From Nemertoderma westbladi (taxonomy: Eukaryota > Xenacoelomorpha > Nemertodermatida > Nemertodermatidae), in contig JAUCBJ010007186.1 of NCBI GenBank assembly GCA_032718475.1, forward strand, positions 1 to 64,000: a stretch of DNA of 64,000 nt, given 5' to 3'. This document shows positions 1 through 11,819 of the stretch, one piece after another. The notes beneath the pieces were generated by a model. The model was given only the letters and a program-made list of their open reading frames with translations. It was not told the origin of the DNA and made no database searches. Positions within the stretch are counted from its first letter, which is position 1; every line of letters starts with the position of its first letter. Both the position numbers and the translations under genes were made by a program.

Positions 1-1328
1 TACCCCTGTCGAAATCAGTCTAAAGGGTCAAGCCTAAATGTAACAATACCGTTGTCCAGACAAACAACAGTTTAATAACGAAAGTGAAATACTCCTTATC
101 TTGCCGCAATCAAATCAGATCCTAATTGTACAAATACAAATAATTTCCTCCTAACGTAATGTATAGTACGCTATAGCTAGTAGAACTTTAAGGGCGATAT
201 GTTTTAGGGCGTGTGTGTGTGGGTGTGTTACAAATAAAACAATTTCGTGTAATTCCTTTTACTAGGTTTTAGTGATTTTCTGACTAAAATGATACCGTGC
301 GCTAGCTACTAAAATAAACTAGTCGCGTTTGTAGAACTTTATACTCACGAATGACGTCAAAGCTCTCTCCTTCCTATCCACAACCCAATGGGCAACCACA
401 GTGTTAGTAACTACACCCGTGATCGGCACTAATACCAGATTCTGGTTGTAAGATAAGAATAGGGGTTAATCGCTACCGTACGTTAGCTGATCTGGTATAC
501 TAATTTAATTCTAGAATTTTGTTGCTGCGGTAGTTAGCAGCAATACCTATCAGTACGTGGCAAGGCGCGGTAGGATATTAATAAAACCTCCCTAGGCCAA
601 GCAGTGTGCCGGTAGCAGAAATACTCCTTGCCTGATCAAATAGCTAACTCCAGACGGGGGGGGGGGGGGGGGTACTAATGTACGTTCTACAAAGCGAACC
701 GGTACCAAACAGTCAGTGCTATGAATCACTAAATTATGGAACGTATGCTGTCCGTGCCTAATGTGTACTCGCGTACTGACGAATGGCAATAGTTCGCACC
801 TGTAGGAAGTACAGGTTAACCCAGGGGTTCGTAGGACTGACAAGAGATTGGGGGTTGTCTGGATATAATTATTTGATCCTAAATTTGCGGCGTCCAGTAC
901 GGTGTCACGCTTACCCTGATCTATAGGTCTTACGGCGGGCAAGGGCGTCGAACAAAGTCTTACCTTCTCACAAAGCGGGCGCTGCATAGCAAGTTGAGCA
1001 TTTCGAAGGGGGCAAAGGGGGTGCGCGGTCAATCCAATGTGGGCGCTAGCGTGTTGTGGACATCCCTTCCCTGCGTTGCTTACGGCCTAACGATCTAGGC
1101 TGCCATCTCCCTGGTGTTCGGCTGTCCCGAAGTCGGACCAAAAGAAAACATGTCAGGAAATTGCAGTATATTTACAGTTTTAACAAAGGATTTATCAAAG
1201 TAAGTTTCAACAAGAAACCGAATTAACTAATTTTACAAGAATAAAGTGATAGAGTAACGTTATAAGAAATTATAATGGAAGTCAAGGTGATAACCGAAGG
1301 CAAACCGGCCTTTTATACTAGAAATTGC
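1..1328. other. no gene recognised; poly-G tract
   Basis: No convincing coding frame, exon or mobile-element terminus was found here. The only feature is a 17-base G run at 656-672. A 146-codon minus-strand frame (592-1032) crosses this run, has no recognisable domain and is treated as chance. Confidence 0.6.
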
Positions 1329-1545
1329 ACATGGAAACTAAACAGAAATTTCCACAGCTTCACAATTGAGCAATGAAGTACGTCGTGCCCTATGATTGGC
1401 CCAGCTCATCGTTCAACGCAGTCCAGCCCTTACACTAATCTGGGACATGGAATCCTAACAGAATTTTCCACTGCCTCACATTTGAGCAATAAGGTAATTT
1501 ATGCCCTATGATTGGCCTGGCTCATTATTCGCTACGCTGTACGCT
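1329..1545. repeat. tandem duplication of a ~116-bp unit
   Basis: Two diverged copies start at about 1329 and 1445. Both run acatgga..., then a (cag)aattttccac-like stretch, TTGAGCAAT and CCTATGATTGGCC. The shared CCTATGATTGGC contains a CCAAT-box core, but no transcript start is evident. Seen directly; function unknown. Confidence 0.7.
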
Positions 1546-1602
1546 TCTCATTGGCCTATCAATTAGCACCACACGAAAATAAATGGCCCCAAAATACAAA
1601 TT

Positions 1603-1678
1603 TCCCGACTGGGATTCGAACTCGTAACCTACGTAATGTAACCAACGCCTTAACCATCTGACCACTACGCCACGAGAG
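1603..1678 (-). repeat. tRNA-like sequence, probably a tRNA-derived SINE head
   Basis: On the minus strand this stretch has an A-box-like GGCGTAGTGGTCAGATGG and a good B box, GAGTTCGAATCCC, at tRNA spacing. The T-arm stem and the acceptor stem do not pair well, so a working tRNA gene is unlikely. A tRNA-derived SINE or a decayed tRNA pseudogene fits better. No second copy is present in the window to define the SINE body. Confidence 0.45.
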
Positions 1679-2754
1679 TACCTAAGGGTTTTATGTGTAC
1701 AAATATGAATAGGCATATTACATTACTGTAACTTAATCAAAATACGTCGGATTTTCAAAAGTTTTTACGTTAAAGTTAAACTACAAATGCTACCTTATAG
1801 TGAAATAATTCATCAATCAAGTGTAATAAGTTTTTTTGAATTCTAGAGATGAATAAATGCCTTTATAATATTATAAATGTTTGAGTTCAAACAGACTTTA
1901 ATGTATATTCCTTATTGTGTACAAACAAACATCACCTCTAGAAAAAGAATTGAAAAACAGACGAAAGCGGTGCTATATGAAACCTTCAGCTATTAAAAGC
2001 GGTGCTTTATGAAACCTTCAGCTTTTTAAAACAATAGTGAACATATTTCAGAAACCAAAAATCAATGAGTAACTATATGAAAATAAACTGCATCAAAAAC
2101 TTAGGAAGACAATACAAAAAGTAGTTACCATAGAGATATGACTGCGCTTGTTCATAAGGTCTGAGTCACCGATAAAAATGAGAGCTTTAATGTTCTCCTA
2201 AGTAATGGACCTCTTCAACACAGGTACGCAATTTACCGGTAGTGAAATTGAAAACAGCATGATTATATTTTATTTTATTATGATTTTACTTATTTTATAA
2301 CACCCCATAGAAATATAAATCATATTGCTGACATATCTTATTGAAGGCAATGTCGTCGACATAAATCGTATCCCCATGTTTTCACACAAGGAGGGCAACT
2401 TAGTGAGCAATTGGATAATTAAAAAATTCTTCTAGAATTATATACTGAATAAAAAAATGTAATTACTCACTATGAAACACAGAAAAAATAATGAGGACAA
2501 TAAATATAAAATTATTGTTAAACATGAAATCCAAAAACAATGTCCTCATCGAGTAGCCAACCCTTAGTTGATTTAAATAATTTACTTTTAATTCATGTAC
2601 TTGTTGTCGACAATAATTGATTTGGCTGGCCAAGGACACCCCGTTGGGGTTAGCAATTGTTGAACCGGATTGAAAATACCTAATGATTACGGTAACTAAG
2701 CTTGTACATGGATTAATATTATCTGTACGTAATGACATTACCAGTACCCGCTGT
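1679..2754. other. intergenic, with a small 32-bp tandem repeat
   Basis: AT-rich sequence with no recognised gene. At 1964-2027 a 32-bp unit beginning AAAGCGGTGCT and ending in CCTTCAGCT occurs twice in tandem with few differences. The 91-codon minus-strand frame at 2463-2738 has no domain I recognise. Confidence 0.5.
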
Positions 2755-2940
2755 TTGTTTTACAATTCTATAAATTCCTGCTGTGCTCTATATCTACTGG
2801 TCGGATTTCCAGTTAATCGCCTCGCAGCCGAGATCGCTAGGTGGTCTCTTATCCCTCGCAACAAGCGCCTTTGTAAATGCGGGCCCAAACAGACTGACAT
2901 CCATGTTTTACTAATTGCTTCCTCGTAGGCGATACATCAA
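2755..2940 (+). pseudogene. LINE C-terminal fragment (zinc-knuckle-like tail)
   Basis: The plus-strand translation contains a segment of the type IARWSLIPRNKRLCKCG, then QTDIHVLL. This resembles the tail of many animal non-LTR retrotransposon polyproteins, where R-x-C-x-CG is followed by Q-x2-x-H-V-L. The expected last cysteine is missing and the frame closes at once, so this is a short relic. No RT domain lies upstream. The assignment rests on motif similarity only. Confidence 0.4.
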
Positions 2941-4190
2941 TTATAATGAGTTTTCATAGATGCCCTGACTGTGGTGCCTTAGTAACCGAACTTTATATTA
3001 GAAGCATATATATTTTTTGGTAATACTTATTGGGATAACATAAGTTGTCTATATAGATATATCTATTTATAATTCGTTATGGAAAGTGCCGTAATTTAGT
3101 ATTGTAATGCAACTAAGGCAACAATAATGCTCGAAAATATCAACACTTTTGTTATATATTGGCAATACTGAATGGTAATGTAATCTTCTCGCAATTTTGT
3201 GTATTTTCTTTTGTGATGTTGATCTTATATCTAATATTATGCTTTTACTTTGTATACTTTTATGAATAATTAATTATTAGAGTTAGATTTAAATGACTAT
3301 TTGTGTCAGTAGTTATGATTAATTGGACTATATCAATATAATCATCCATCTATCTATCTGTGTATTCAACATTGGCATTGTGGTTGATTTCTTTGCCTTG
3401 AAAATTAAAATGTAAGTAAATGAAAACTTTGTTAACCCCACATCAGGTCAGGGAAATTTTCATTTCACAAAAATGCTTTAAAGGGAAAAGCCAGGGCTCA
3501 TCTCTGCCTTGCATCTTTAAAGGGTGACCTAAATGGGTAATGGGGTAGTTTCCCCTGGGGAGTATAGTTCGAACTAATGTGTAATCCCTGGCATACCGGC
3601 CGAAACTTTACTTTAGTTTAATCTAAATGTAGAAAAGCGAGGGGATTAGCGATCTTAGTCTGATTTAACATGTGATATATGAACATTTATTGCCCCCAAC
3701 AAACGAATAAACGAATGCGATTACTCTTCGCTCTGGCGAAATGCAACAATAATGGAGTCAAAGGCGCAAAATGACCGCAAACACCAAATGTATGTTTAGT
3801 GGGTTTGTAAAATGAATTTAATTTAATTTAAAACATAAACATAAAGGGAAAGGAGCAGGATACAAAGGCGGTGTTTTCTAACCAAAACAATAAACGAGAC
3901 TTTATTCCCCTTGTGGTCAATGTGCGCCACTCACTATCTGCAAGAATGTTAACGACAGATAGGAAAAAAATATTAAAAATTTCCTAAAATTATTCACGTG
4001 ATCGAATGCCTTTGAAGCATCTTGAAAAGCGGGATGTACACATTTCGGTCGAAATTTTAATAAAATTTCATAGGCCTATACCATTACTGGTCCTACTGTC
4101 TGCCTGAATAATTTGGTTTAATTTGAATAATTAGTTTGGATGATCGAATTCCAGAACTCGATAGAACCTTTCTCGTTTGTGTTGACTAGT
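2941..4190. other. no gene recognised; one MITE-arm-like motif
   Basis: No gene is seen. At about 3848-3905 there is a gggaaaggagcagg...accaaaacaataaa segment. It resembles one arm of the palindromic element at 38093-38234 and a stretch near 60334-60392. A sequence of the type CAGGGCTCATCTCTGCC near 3492-3511 may belong to the 3' part of an old LINE. Confidence 0.4.
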
Positions 4191-4191
4191 C

Positions 4192-6515
4192 ATGCCCGCC
4201 TGTAAGAAATATGGTACCCAGAAAACCTCCCTCCCATCAACTGGAAAACACGTTGGTCTCTGCCAATCATGTAGGCCTCGACAAGACTCGATATCAGATG
4301 ATAACGTGATAATTGAGTTGGATAATGTAATAAACGCTTCAGATGGCTACGAGGACGACTTTTGGATGAAACTGCAAAGTATACTTGATGTAAAGCTCGC
4401 ACCGGTTAGCAAAAACTGGACAATCTATCAAGTAAGTTCGACGAACAAGAGAAATTAATTACAACCCTCGAAGCTAAGAACAGTAACTTAGAAAACAGAG
4501 TGGAGGATTTGGCTTGTGAAAATGATTCTCTAAAAGATGTCGTGAAGGAACAACAAAATTACTGACGCGCAATGATAAAGATGAAAGGCTTAAACGCCTT
4601 ATTCTTACAGGTATCCCTGAATCGAAATTAAACTCAGACAAAGAAGTGGTGTGCCAAATACTAGATGCTATCAGATGTGCCGGGATAAAGTTTGAAAGTT
4701 GCCGTCGCATAAGAGAACTCAATCAGCTCAAAAGCGCCCTTGTCTACTTTGCGTTACATTTCAGTTCTGGTCTGACAGGAACCTCGTCCGTAAAAATTCT
4801 GATAAACTTCAAAATATCGAAAGTTTCAAACATATAAGGATAAAGACAGATCGCACTAAAGCCGATTAAGATGAATACAAACGCCTATATACAAGGTGCG
4901 ACTCACTCATCAAGCAAGGAGATAAAGCGGATATTCGTTTCAATAAACTCTATGTTAACGACAACGAGATCGACAAAATAAAAACCATGAATACGGTTTT
5001 TTAGAAACTGGGTTTGTTTGGCAAGATTTTAACTTAAAAACTATCTCATGGAATGTTAATGGTGCAAACACCTTACTTAATGCAGATGTAGCTCAATTTT
5101 TGTCTAGCTTCCACCTCATATTTATCTCAGAAACGCACAGTATCGCTAACCAACGGACACTAAATCTAATCGATTTCATAACTATCGAATTTCCTAACTT
5201 GGATTGTAATGAGTCCTTCCCTAGAGGTGGCTGTTCACTCTCATACCATACTTCTATCAAAAATCTAGTCCTGTGTATCAAGCCATTTTATACAGACTGT
5301 GTAGAAAGAAGTCAGACTCATGAATAGATCCCAATATCTCTTTATGTATATTCCACCTTACGATTCACCTTATTATAATGAACAATATTTTGCTGCTCTC
5401 AGTGGGAAGCTTTTGCACAGTCATGAAATACCTACTACTGTTATTGGTGATCTAAACTGTAGATTGGATAATTTAAACAACCTAGCGAACTCGTTCTCCT
5501 ATATGTCCAATCCAGATAATCGCATAAACTGTAATGGAAACAACCTACTTAAACTCATTACTGACTTTGAACTTCTACCACTCAACCATCTTATAAAAAG
5601 ACAATCTGTAAACGACAGTGGCTTTACATTTATTAGGGGTCAACTCCAAAGTCAACATGATTGGTGTATTAACAACACGTCAGTAACCCTAGGTGACTTC
5701 ATACTAATGGTATGTAGAAACGCTCCACCAATCTCAGATCATTTCCCCCTAGCTCACTCTCACAGATTTACAACTATAACAGATCTTTACTCGGTACTTG
5801 TTGGTGCTTGAGACCTTTACAGAGAAACCAACAATCATAGTAAAAGACCATATTTTCCTGCTTACATGATCAACTCAACAACTATGGAAAACACACTTCA
5901 TCAACTTCTCCCTCCTCTAACTAGCTTGAGGTCAATGAACTCTATGGAGGTCGCCACTCTGATACAAAAGTTGCTGAAGGGATCTGCTGCATCGAGTTTA
6001 GTTCCGAATAGAACGAATCATAACCCTGCTGAACTCTTTAATCATGTTCAAAGGAATCACCCCCTCAACAGCCACGAATACCTTACGAACTGGTCCATCA
6101 CATCAACGAATTAAAAAGCTGGGCTGAATGTCTGAGTAATGACGATTCCCACTCTCTGTGGAACAAGATAGATTTCAAGGGTCGACTTAACCACTCAGCT
6201 GCAGCCACATTCGATAAGCCTTCCGAAACAACAGCAGATGTATCCGAGCTAGCTGATCATTTTGAAAAGTACTTCAACATTGATCCACAAGAGTGTGACT
6301 TATCTGGAATTTATGGAACGTCAAACCCTAATATGGATAAAGAAATTTCCGACGATGAGATCAGATCAGCCGCAAATAAACTGAACAATAACAGCAGCAG
6401 TCAGCAGGTCAGATAGTATATCCCCTAAAACTCTACAAGATGATCATGCCCCAACAATCATGCCATACTTATTATGCCTGTTTAACTCAATATTCAGAAC
6501 AGGTATTGGGGCCTA
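4192..6515 (+). pseudogene. decayed non-LTR retrotransposon: ORF1, endonuclease, start of RT
   Basis: The relic reads 5' to 3' as an ORF1-like piece, an endonuclease and the first residues of a reverse transcriptase. ORF1 (4192-4550) has spaced cysteines near its start and a Glu/Lys-rich coiled-coil-like stretch. The apurinic-type endonuclease (about 5037-5811) shows TISWNVNG, ISETHS, GDLNCR and SDHFPL, which match the conserved catalytic segments of the APE-like family. The final part (about 6330-6515) has the ISPKTL...LFNSIFRTG pattern that opens many LINE RT domains. Several frameshifts and stops separate the blocks, and the copy ends at the inverted minisatellite at 6522. CR1/L2/Jockey-type families have this order; I cannot assign the clade. 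Confidence 0.7.
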
Positions 6516-6521
6516 TGGAAT

Positions 6522-6696
6522 CCGGACAATTGCGACCCGGACAATTGCGACCTGGACAATTGCAACCCGGTCAATTGCGACCCAGTCAATTGCGACACAT
6601 AAATTTTTTCAAAAATCATGGGTCACAATTGTCCAGGTCGCAATTGGCCGGGTCGCAATTGTCCAGGTCGCAATTGACTGGGTCGCAATTGACCGG
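6522..6696. repeat. inverted minisatellite of a 15-bp CAATTG unit
   Basis: Five units of the type (g)acccGGaCAATTGc lie on one side. After a roughly 28-bp AT-rich loop come five or more units in reverse complement. Each unit is centred on the palindrome CAATTG, so both strands can fold into a long hairpin. It interrupts the LINE relic at the start of its RT domain and lies about 400 bp before the Mutator-like transposase remnant. Confidence 0.85.
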
Positions 6697-7122
6697 ATAA
6701 AGAAAAGGACAATTTTGGTTTTTCAGTCTATTAAAAAGAAAAATAATTATATAAGTTTTTAAGTATTAAATAATATGTTAATTTTATGTAATAAATTCAT
6801 GTTCTAGAATTTAGATAAAGTAATATTACACTTACAACAGTTTAATACTGCATTAAAACGTTTTTTTACTGTTCTCTTTTCATATATGTTTCCAAGTGAT
6901 TAGACAAATTCTAGAATATTTTGTTTGTTTTATTTTTCCTCGGTTTTAGTACACTATTATTTCAAAGCGAATTTAATTCATTGTTTTATTCTCTGGTAGT
7001 GAAAGATCATAGGTGATGGGTAGTCTAAGATTAACAATAGAGAAGGGGAAACCATTGTTTGTTTATGTGGGGTATTGTTATCGCTTCCACAAAAAGTTGG
7101 CAGGAGGTAGGAGGTAGGAGGT

Positions 7123-8285
7123 GTGAAAGAGAAAAAGTTTAACTGGAAAGCTTCAACAAAGGCATTAGAGGGAAACGTTTTAGATTTTGTGGGGGTTCAT
7201 TGCTGTGGTGCCCCTGATCTTTGTGGATTAGCTTCCCGATCCGTGATGTCAATTGTTCGAGAGTCATCAAGTGTTGAAAATCCCCCATCAACACATACAA
7301 GTGTATCCAAAGCTGTTTCATCTTTCAGTGGTGCTACAGCTGCGTCTCTTCCATGCGTAAGTAATATTAAATGCAACATTCGTCGTCTTAAATCTGAGTC
7401 TAATAAAGAAAACGAACCATACCCCATAGATTCACGTTTTGAGATGATTGAAAAATACACTTTCACTAATGATGGTCTTCCCTTCTTATGCTTTGACACT
7501 ACTCTTGATAAAGATAAAAGAGTTTTAGTGTTTTGTTTGGAAAGTGCCTCTGAGGTTTTGAAGAGCTCTGATCATTGGTATGGAGATGGTACTTTTAAAG
7601 TAGCACCTCAATTATTCTATCAGGTTTATACCATCCATGCTGTAGTTAGTTCTTGCGCTATACCCTGTGTTTTCGGTATTCTTCCAGGGAAATCGCAACT
7701 TTTATATTCTGTGTTTTTGTCTGCTGTTCAGGAGTTTCTTGGTGATTGTGCTCCCCTATCATTTACAAATCGATTTTGAAGGAGCAATGCGCAATGCTAT
7801 TGATGACTTGCTTCCCAATACTGATGTCAAATTTTGCTACTTTCATTTTGCGAAGTGCATTTATAACAAAGCTGTAGTTTTGGGGCTGAAGGAGGCTTAT
7901 GTGGAGAAAGGTGAAGTCTGGCTTGGCGTTAGAATGTTAATAGCACTCGCTTTCCTTCCTGAAGCTGACATCACTAAGGCTCTGGACGAACTGTTGGACC
8001 ATTTGCCAAGTAGTGTACTACTGTACTAGTCGGGGAGTATGTGGAGACTGTTTTCGTTGGTAAGCAACTGCGGCAAGGGAGAAAGCGACTATTATTCAAT
8101 CCTTCGAGATGGTCTGTACACGAAAGAGTGCTCGCTGATCTTCCACATACTAATAACTTTAGTGAAGCATACAATAATCATCTGGTTGCAAATGTTGTCG
8201 AGTAGCAATTCCTCTGTATGGAAGTTCATTGGCGGTGTTTAAGAGAGGAGTCCCTGTCCAGGATGGAAATGCGACAGTTTAGGTT
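7123..8285 (+). pseudogene. Mutator-like (MULE) transposase pseudogene
   Basis: Translation in shifting frames gives the DDE region of an animal MULE transposase. In order it shows a linker, WYGDGTFKVAPQLF (first catalytic Asp in DGTFK), YTIHA, a DFEGAM segment (second Asp) with a FCYFHFAKCIY helix, and a LALAFLP-type segment. Then comes RGRK...LPHTNNFSEAYNNH, the usual region before the last acidic residue. The frame shifts near 7765 and 8025, and there is an in-frame stop close to the end. The N-terminal zinc finger (often FLYWCH) is not seen. No terminal inverted repeats or 9-bp target duplications were found, so the element's borders are unknown. It is inactive. Confidence 0.75.
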
Positions 8286-8934
8286 TGGTGTGACATTCCG
8301 CGTGCCGTGCTACGCCGCACCCGCACGTCACTAATATAAAAAATTTATATTGATCATCATCAACCAGATGTGTACTAGACTCATTTATTTTACACAAGTT
8401 GTTTTACAATTTTGTTTTACTACCATAGCAACGGCACTGGATTTCTGGCGATGATGTGCGATAATTATAAAAAGGTTCCATTAAAAGCATAAATCTGTTC
8501 ACGATTTAGAGTGAAGTATCTTTTTAATCCATCTCCATGGAAACAGCCAAAATGGAGCCTTTCCCCTGGGCCGATTTTTCCCGATTTTGTGCAGGACATT
8601 ACTGGACGCCTATAAAGAACAAATCACAAATTAAATAAAAATGATTGCAATTTGTTCTAGGTTACCCCATTTTTTAGGTTAACTTGGCTAGACTTGGTTG
8701 TACAATGTTGCGGTATTTAATGTGTAACCATACACAGCGTTAACATACCGCTATTAAAATGTACCCCCCCCCCCCCCCCCCCATGGCGATGTATGAACTG
8801 TAACAGTGGAATCAATATGTCCACCCCCACAACCCCCACCACTACTCCCCACCCCCGAGGAATCAGTCCTGGGAGCCGATTCTGAGAGGGACAGAATCTG
8901 CTGTTACACAGGAGACAACTCACGCAAAACTCAC
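8286..8934. other. no gene; poly-C tract
   Basis: Non-coding as far as can be seen. It contains a 19-base C run at 8764-8782 and a CATCTCCATGGAAAC segment near 8528 that resembles half of an RFX X-box. Confidence 0.5.
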
Positions 8935-9021
8935 ATGTGATCTGTTTTCTGAAACATTGCTTTTTTTATCAATGTCTGGTTCGTCTAGTTTTCCGATAAT
9001 ATCACTGGCTTCTTGTTCCTC
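8935..9021 (-). CDS. candidate internal exon (29 codons), host gene unknown
   Basis: On the minus strand a pyrimidine-rich tract ending in CATCATTACAG is followed by 87 open bases (29 codons, phase 0 to 0) and a strong donor, CAT|GTGAGT. The peptide is acidic (EEQEASDIIGKLDEPD...), like a linker between domains. No flanking exon was found nearby, because the neighbours are transposon relics and repeats. It could belong to a gene with very long introns, possibly the minus-strand RGS22-like gene at 62 kb, but that is speculation. A chance match of splice-like signals is the alternative. Confidence 0.4.
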
Positions 9022-9644
9022 CTGTAATGATGAGAAATAAAGATGTAAGTTAAGTGGAAGTGGGGAATATATAATTTATTGAAAGATGGTGAAGTTCTAA
9101 TAGAACATCAGGTAATGGGAAATAATAGAAAACGGACATTGGATCTGACTTTGAACAGACCAATAAGAAACCGGATTGTTCTAAAAATTAATACTAATGG
9201 TGTATGACATGGTCACCCACAGTTCGTAAGAGCGGATAGACCCTAACATTAAAACCATCTACTGTATAACAGCACCCGCTCCTCCACTCTTGTCCTCCAC
9301 TCCACGCTACTACAGACTGCATCATCAGGTCCATCCAACAATTCGTCCAGCATTATTCCCCGCTTTTAAAACCCATTTTTAGATGGTTTTGTAAATTTAC
9401 TGTAATAATATTATGATTCGTAAAATATTGACTTTGCAAAATCATCCAAAACCGCGTTTTCATAATATAACAATATCATGCCTAAAAATCGCACTAACAT
9501 TCTTTATCGGAACAAAGTTCCGGGTACTACCGGTACGGTACTGTATCTTTTATAGTCAATATTATAGTCTTAGTAATATTGACAATCTCTTATTGCTTGC
9601 TATGTTGTATATTTGTATTCGTCCTCGTTTTCTAGGCCCTTCAG
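9022..9644. other. no gene recognised
   Basis: AT-rich sequence without a recognisable coding or mobile feature. Confidence 0.5.
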
Positions 9645-9775
9645 TATCAGTAGGCCTTGGCCTACTAAAAGTAGGCCAAGGCCTACTAAAAGTAGGCCAA
9701 GGCCTACTAAAAGTAGGCCTTGCAGTAGGCCTACTAAAAGTAGGTCTTGCAGTAGGCCTAGTGCTTGCGTAGGCC
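9645..9775. repeat. 21-bp palindromic minisatellite (TAGGCC units)
   Basis: Tandem units alternate AAAAGTAGGCCAAGGCCTAC and a variant with a CTTGCAG spacer. Each unit contains the self-complementary GGCCAAGGCC or TAGGCCTA. It ends 19 bp before copy 1 of the large inverted-repeat element. Confidence 0.85.
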
Positions 9776-10184
9776 ATGTCAGCATGTACAGATCGTCACC
9801 TTCAAGGCAGAACCCCCTAAGTCGATTTTTTTCGATTTTCATGTTTTTGACTTTTTGGGTAATTCGATATCGGCTTTTTCGTCTGGCAGAACCCCGAAGC
9901 TTTTCTACCAGCCATTTTTGAGTTATAAGCCAAAGACAGTTCCCCGTAACTTATGCCCACTTCGAGGCAGAACCCCCCAAGTCAAAAATTGGCTTGCAAA
10001 ACACCGTAAATTCAAGTATATGAAATTCAGTCCACCTGGCAAAACCCCTTAAATCAGAAATAACAACCTGTAAAACCCCTTAAATCAGAAACAATAGCCT
10101 GGCAAAACCCCGTAATTTATCATTTATATATGTTTCCATATACATACATCCGTACATATATATATACAAACCGTATTGCGGCCA

Positions 10185-10270
10185 GGACACAAATATTAAT
10201 TAGGGACACAAACATTATTGAGGGACGCAAGCATTAAATGAGGGACACAAAACATTAATAGGGCAGGGAC
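10185..10270 (-). repeat. left minisatellite of the inverted-repeat element (short)
   Basis: About four units of AGGGACACAAACATTAAT and variants lie in the opposite orientation to the long array at 10536-11702. In copy 2 the corresponding array (60735-61510) has close to 40 units, so its length varies strongly between copies. Confidence 0.85.
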
Positions 10271-10383
10271 GTGAGCTTCGATCAAAGTACCGCCGTTTCG
10301 TATACATTCCATCTTCCTAATTAGATGGAAATTAATTGAAAGCGACGTTCGGTTACGTTGTTCAGCTACCTGTTTTGCTGCTA

Positions 10384-10404
10384 CCCCCCCCCCCCCCCCC
10401 CCCC
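10384..10404. repeat. 21-base poly-C tract
   Basis: It lies in the conserved core of copy 1. Copy 2 has a G-rich equivalent on the plus strand (about 60511-60527), interrupted by a T. Confidence 0.95.
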
Positions 10405-10535
10405 GGCTGGTATACCCCCATATTTTCAATTTACCTCCTACAACCACCATTCATGTTACATACTGTAATATATTGTATGTGTGTATGTATGTATGAGTGG
10501 TAACATGAATCATACTAAGTGCGTCGGGCGATAGT

Positions 10536-11702
10536 GCCCATGATTAATGTTTGTGCCCTTGATTGATATCTGTCCCTCGTTTATTGTTTGTGTCCCTCAT
10601 TAATGTTTGTGTATCTCATTAATGTTTGTGTCCCTCATTAATGTTTGTGTCACTCGTTAATGTTTGTGTATCTCATTAATGTTTGTGTCCCTCATTAATG
10701 TTGTGTCCCTCATTAATGTTTGTGTCCCTCATTAATATTTGTGTTCCTCATTAATGTTTGTGTCCCTCATTAATGTTTGTGTCCCTCATTAATGTTTGTG
10801 TCCCTCATTAATGTTTGTGTCCCTCATTAATGTTTGTGTATCTCATTAATGTTTGTGTCCCTCATTAATGTTGTGTCCCTCATTAATGTTTGTGTCCCTC
10901 ATTAATATTTGTGTTCCTCATTAATGTTTGTGTATCTCATTAATGTTTGTGTCCCTCATTAATGTTTGTGTCCCTCATTAATGTTTGTGTCCCTCATTAA
11001 TGTTGTGTCCCTCATTAATGTTTGTGTCCCTCATTAATGTTTGTGTCCTTGATTGATATCTGTCCCTCGTTTATTGTTTGTGTCCCTCATTAATGTTTGT
11101 GTCCCTCATTAATGTTTGTGTCCCTCATTAATGTTTGTGCCCTTGATTGATATCTGTCCCTCGTTTATTGTTTGTGTCCCTCATTAATGTTTGTGTATCT
11201 CATTAATGTTTGTGTCCCTCATTAATGTTGTGTCCCTCATTAATGTTTGTGTCCCTCATTAATATTTGTGTTCCTCATTAATGTTTGTGTCCCTCATTAA
11301 TGTTTGTGTCCCTCATTAATGTTTGTGTCCCTCATTAATGTTTGTGTCCCTCATTAATGTTTGTGCCCTTGATTGATATCTGTCCCTCGTTTATTGTTTG
11401 TGTCCCTCATTAATGTTTGTGTCCCTCATTAATATTTGTGTTCCTCATTAATGTTTGTGTCCCTCATTAATGTTTGCGTCCCTCATTAATGTTTGTGTTC
11501 CACATTAATGTTTGTGTCCTATATCAATGTTTATGTCCCACATTATTGTTTGTGTCCTATATCAATGTTTATGTCCCACATTAATGTTTGTCACCCTGAT
11601 TAATGTTTGTCCCACACTAATGTTTGTGGCGCTGATAAATATCTATCCCTCATTTAATGTTTGTGGCGCTGATAAATATCTATCCCTCATTTAATGTTTT
11701 TG
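10536..11702 (+). repeat. 19-bp minisatellite CTCATTAATGTTTGTGTCC, long array
   Basis: About 60 units of consensus CATTAATGTTTGTGTCCCT. A higher-order pattern is visible: blocks containing a CTTGATTGATATCTGTCC variant recur several times. There are no unique spacers between units, so it is not CRISPR-like. The equivalent array in copy 2 (59735-60155) has only about 20 units. Confidence 0.95.
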
Positions 11703-11819
11703 TCAAAGTTGCTATAAGTTACTCTAGGTTGCCGGACGTTTTGGACAATTTGGTCAGCAACTAGCAACTTAATTTGAGCAACATTAACTTTTAGTCTCCG
11801 TTATATGAGGCATCTTTAA

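Noticed and set aside
592-1032. 146-codon minus-strand frame
   Set aside because: Crosses a 17-base G run that would encode poly-Pro, has no recognisable domain, splice sites or neighbours.
1603-1678. Functional tRNA gene
   Set aside because: A and B boxes are good, but the T stem and acceptor stem do not pair; a SINE or pseudogene is more likely.
7139-7499. Minus-strand frames over the Mutator-like relic
   Set aside because: Antisense to a well-matched transposase segment and without a domain of their own.
9562-9921. Overlapping frames on both strands over the TAGGCC minisatellite
   Set aside because: The palindromic 21-bp repeat yields open frames on both strands by construction.
10536-11702. 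CRISPR-like look of regularly spaced short repeats
   Set aside because: Units are directly adjacent without unique spacers, in a eukaryotic mobile element.
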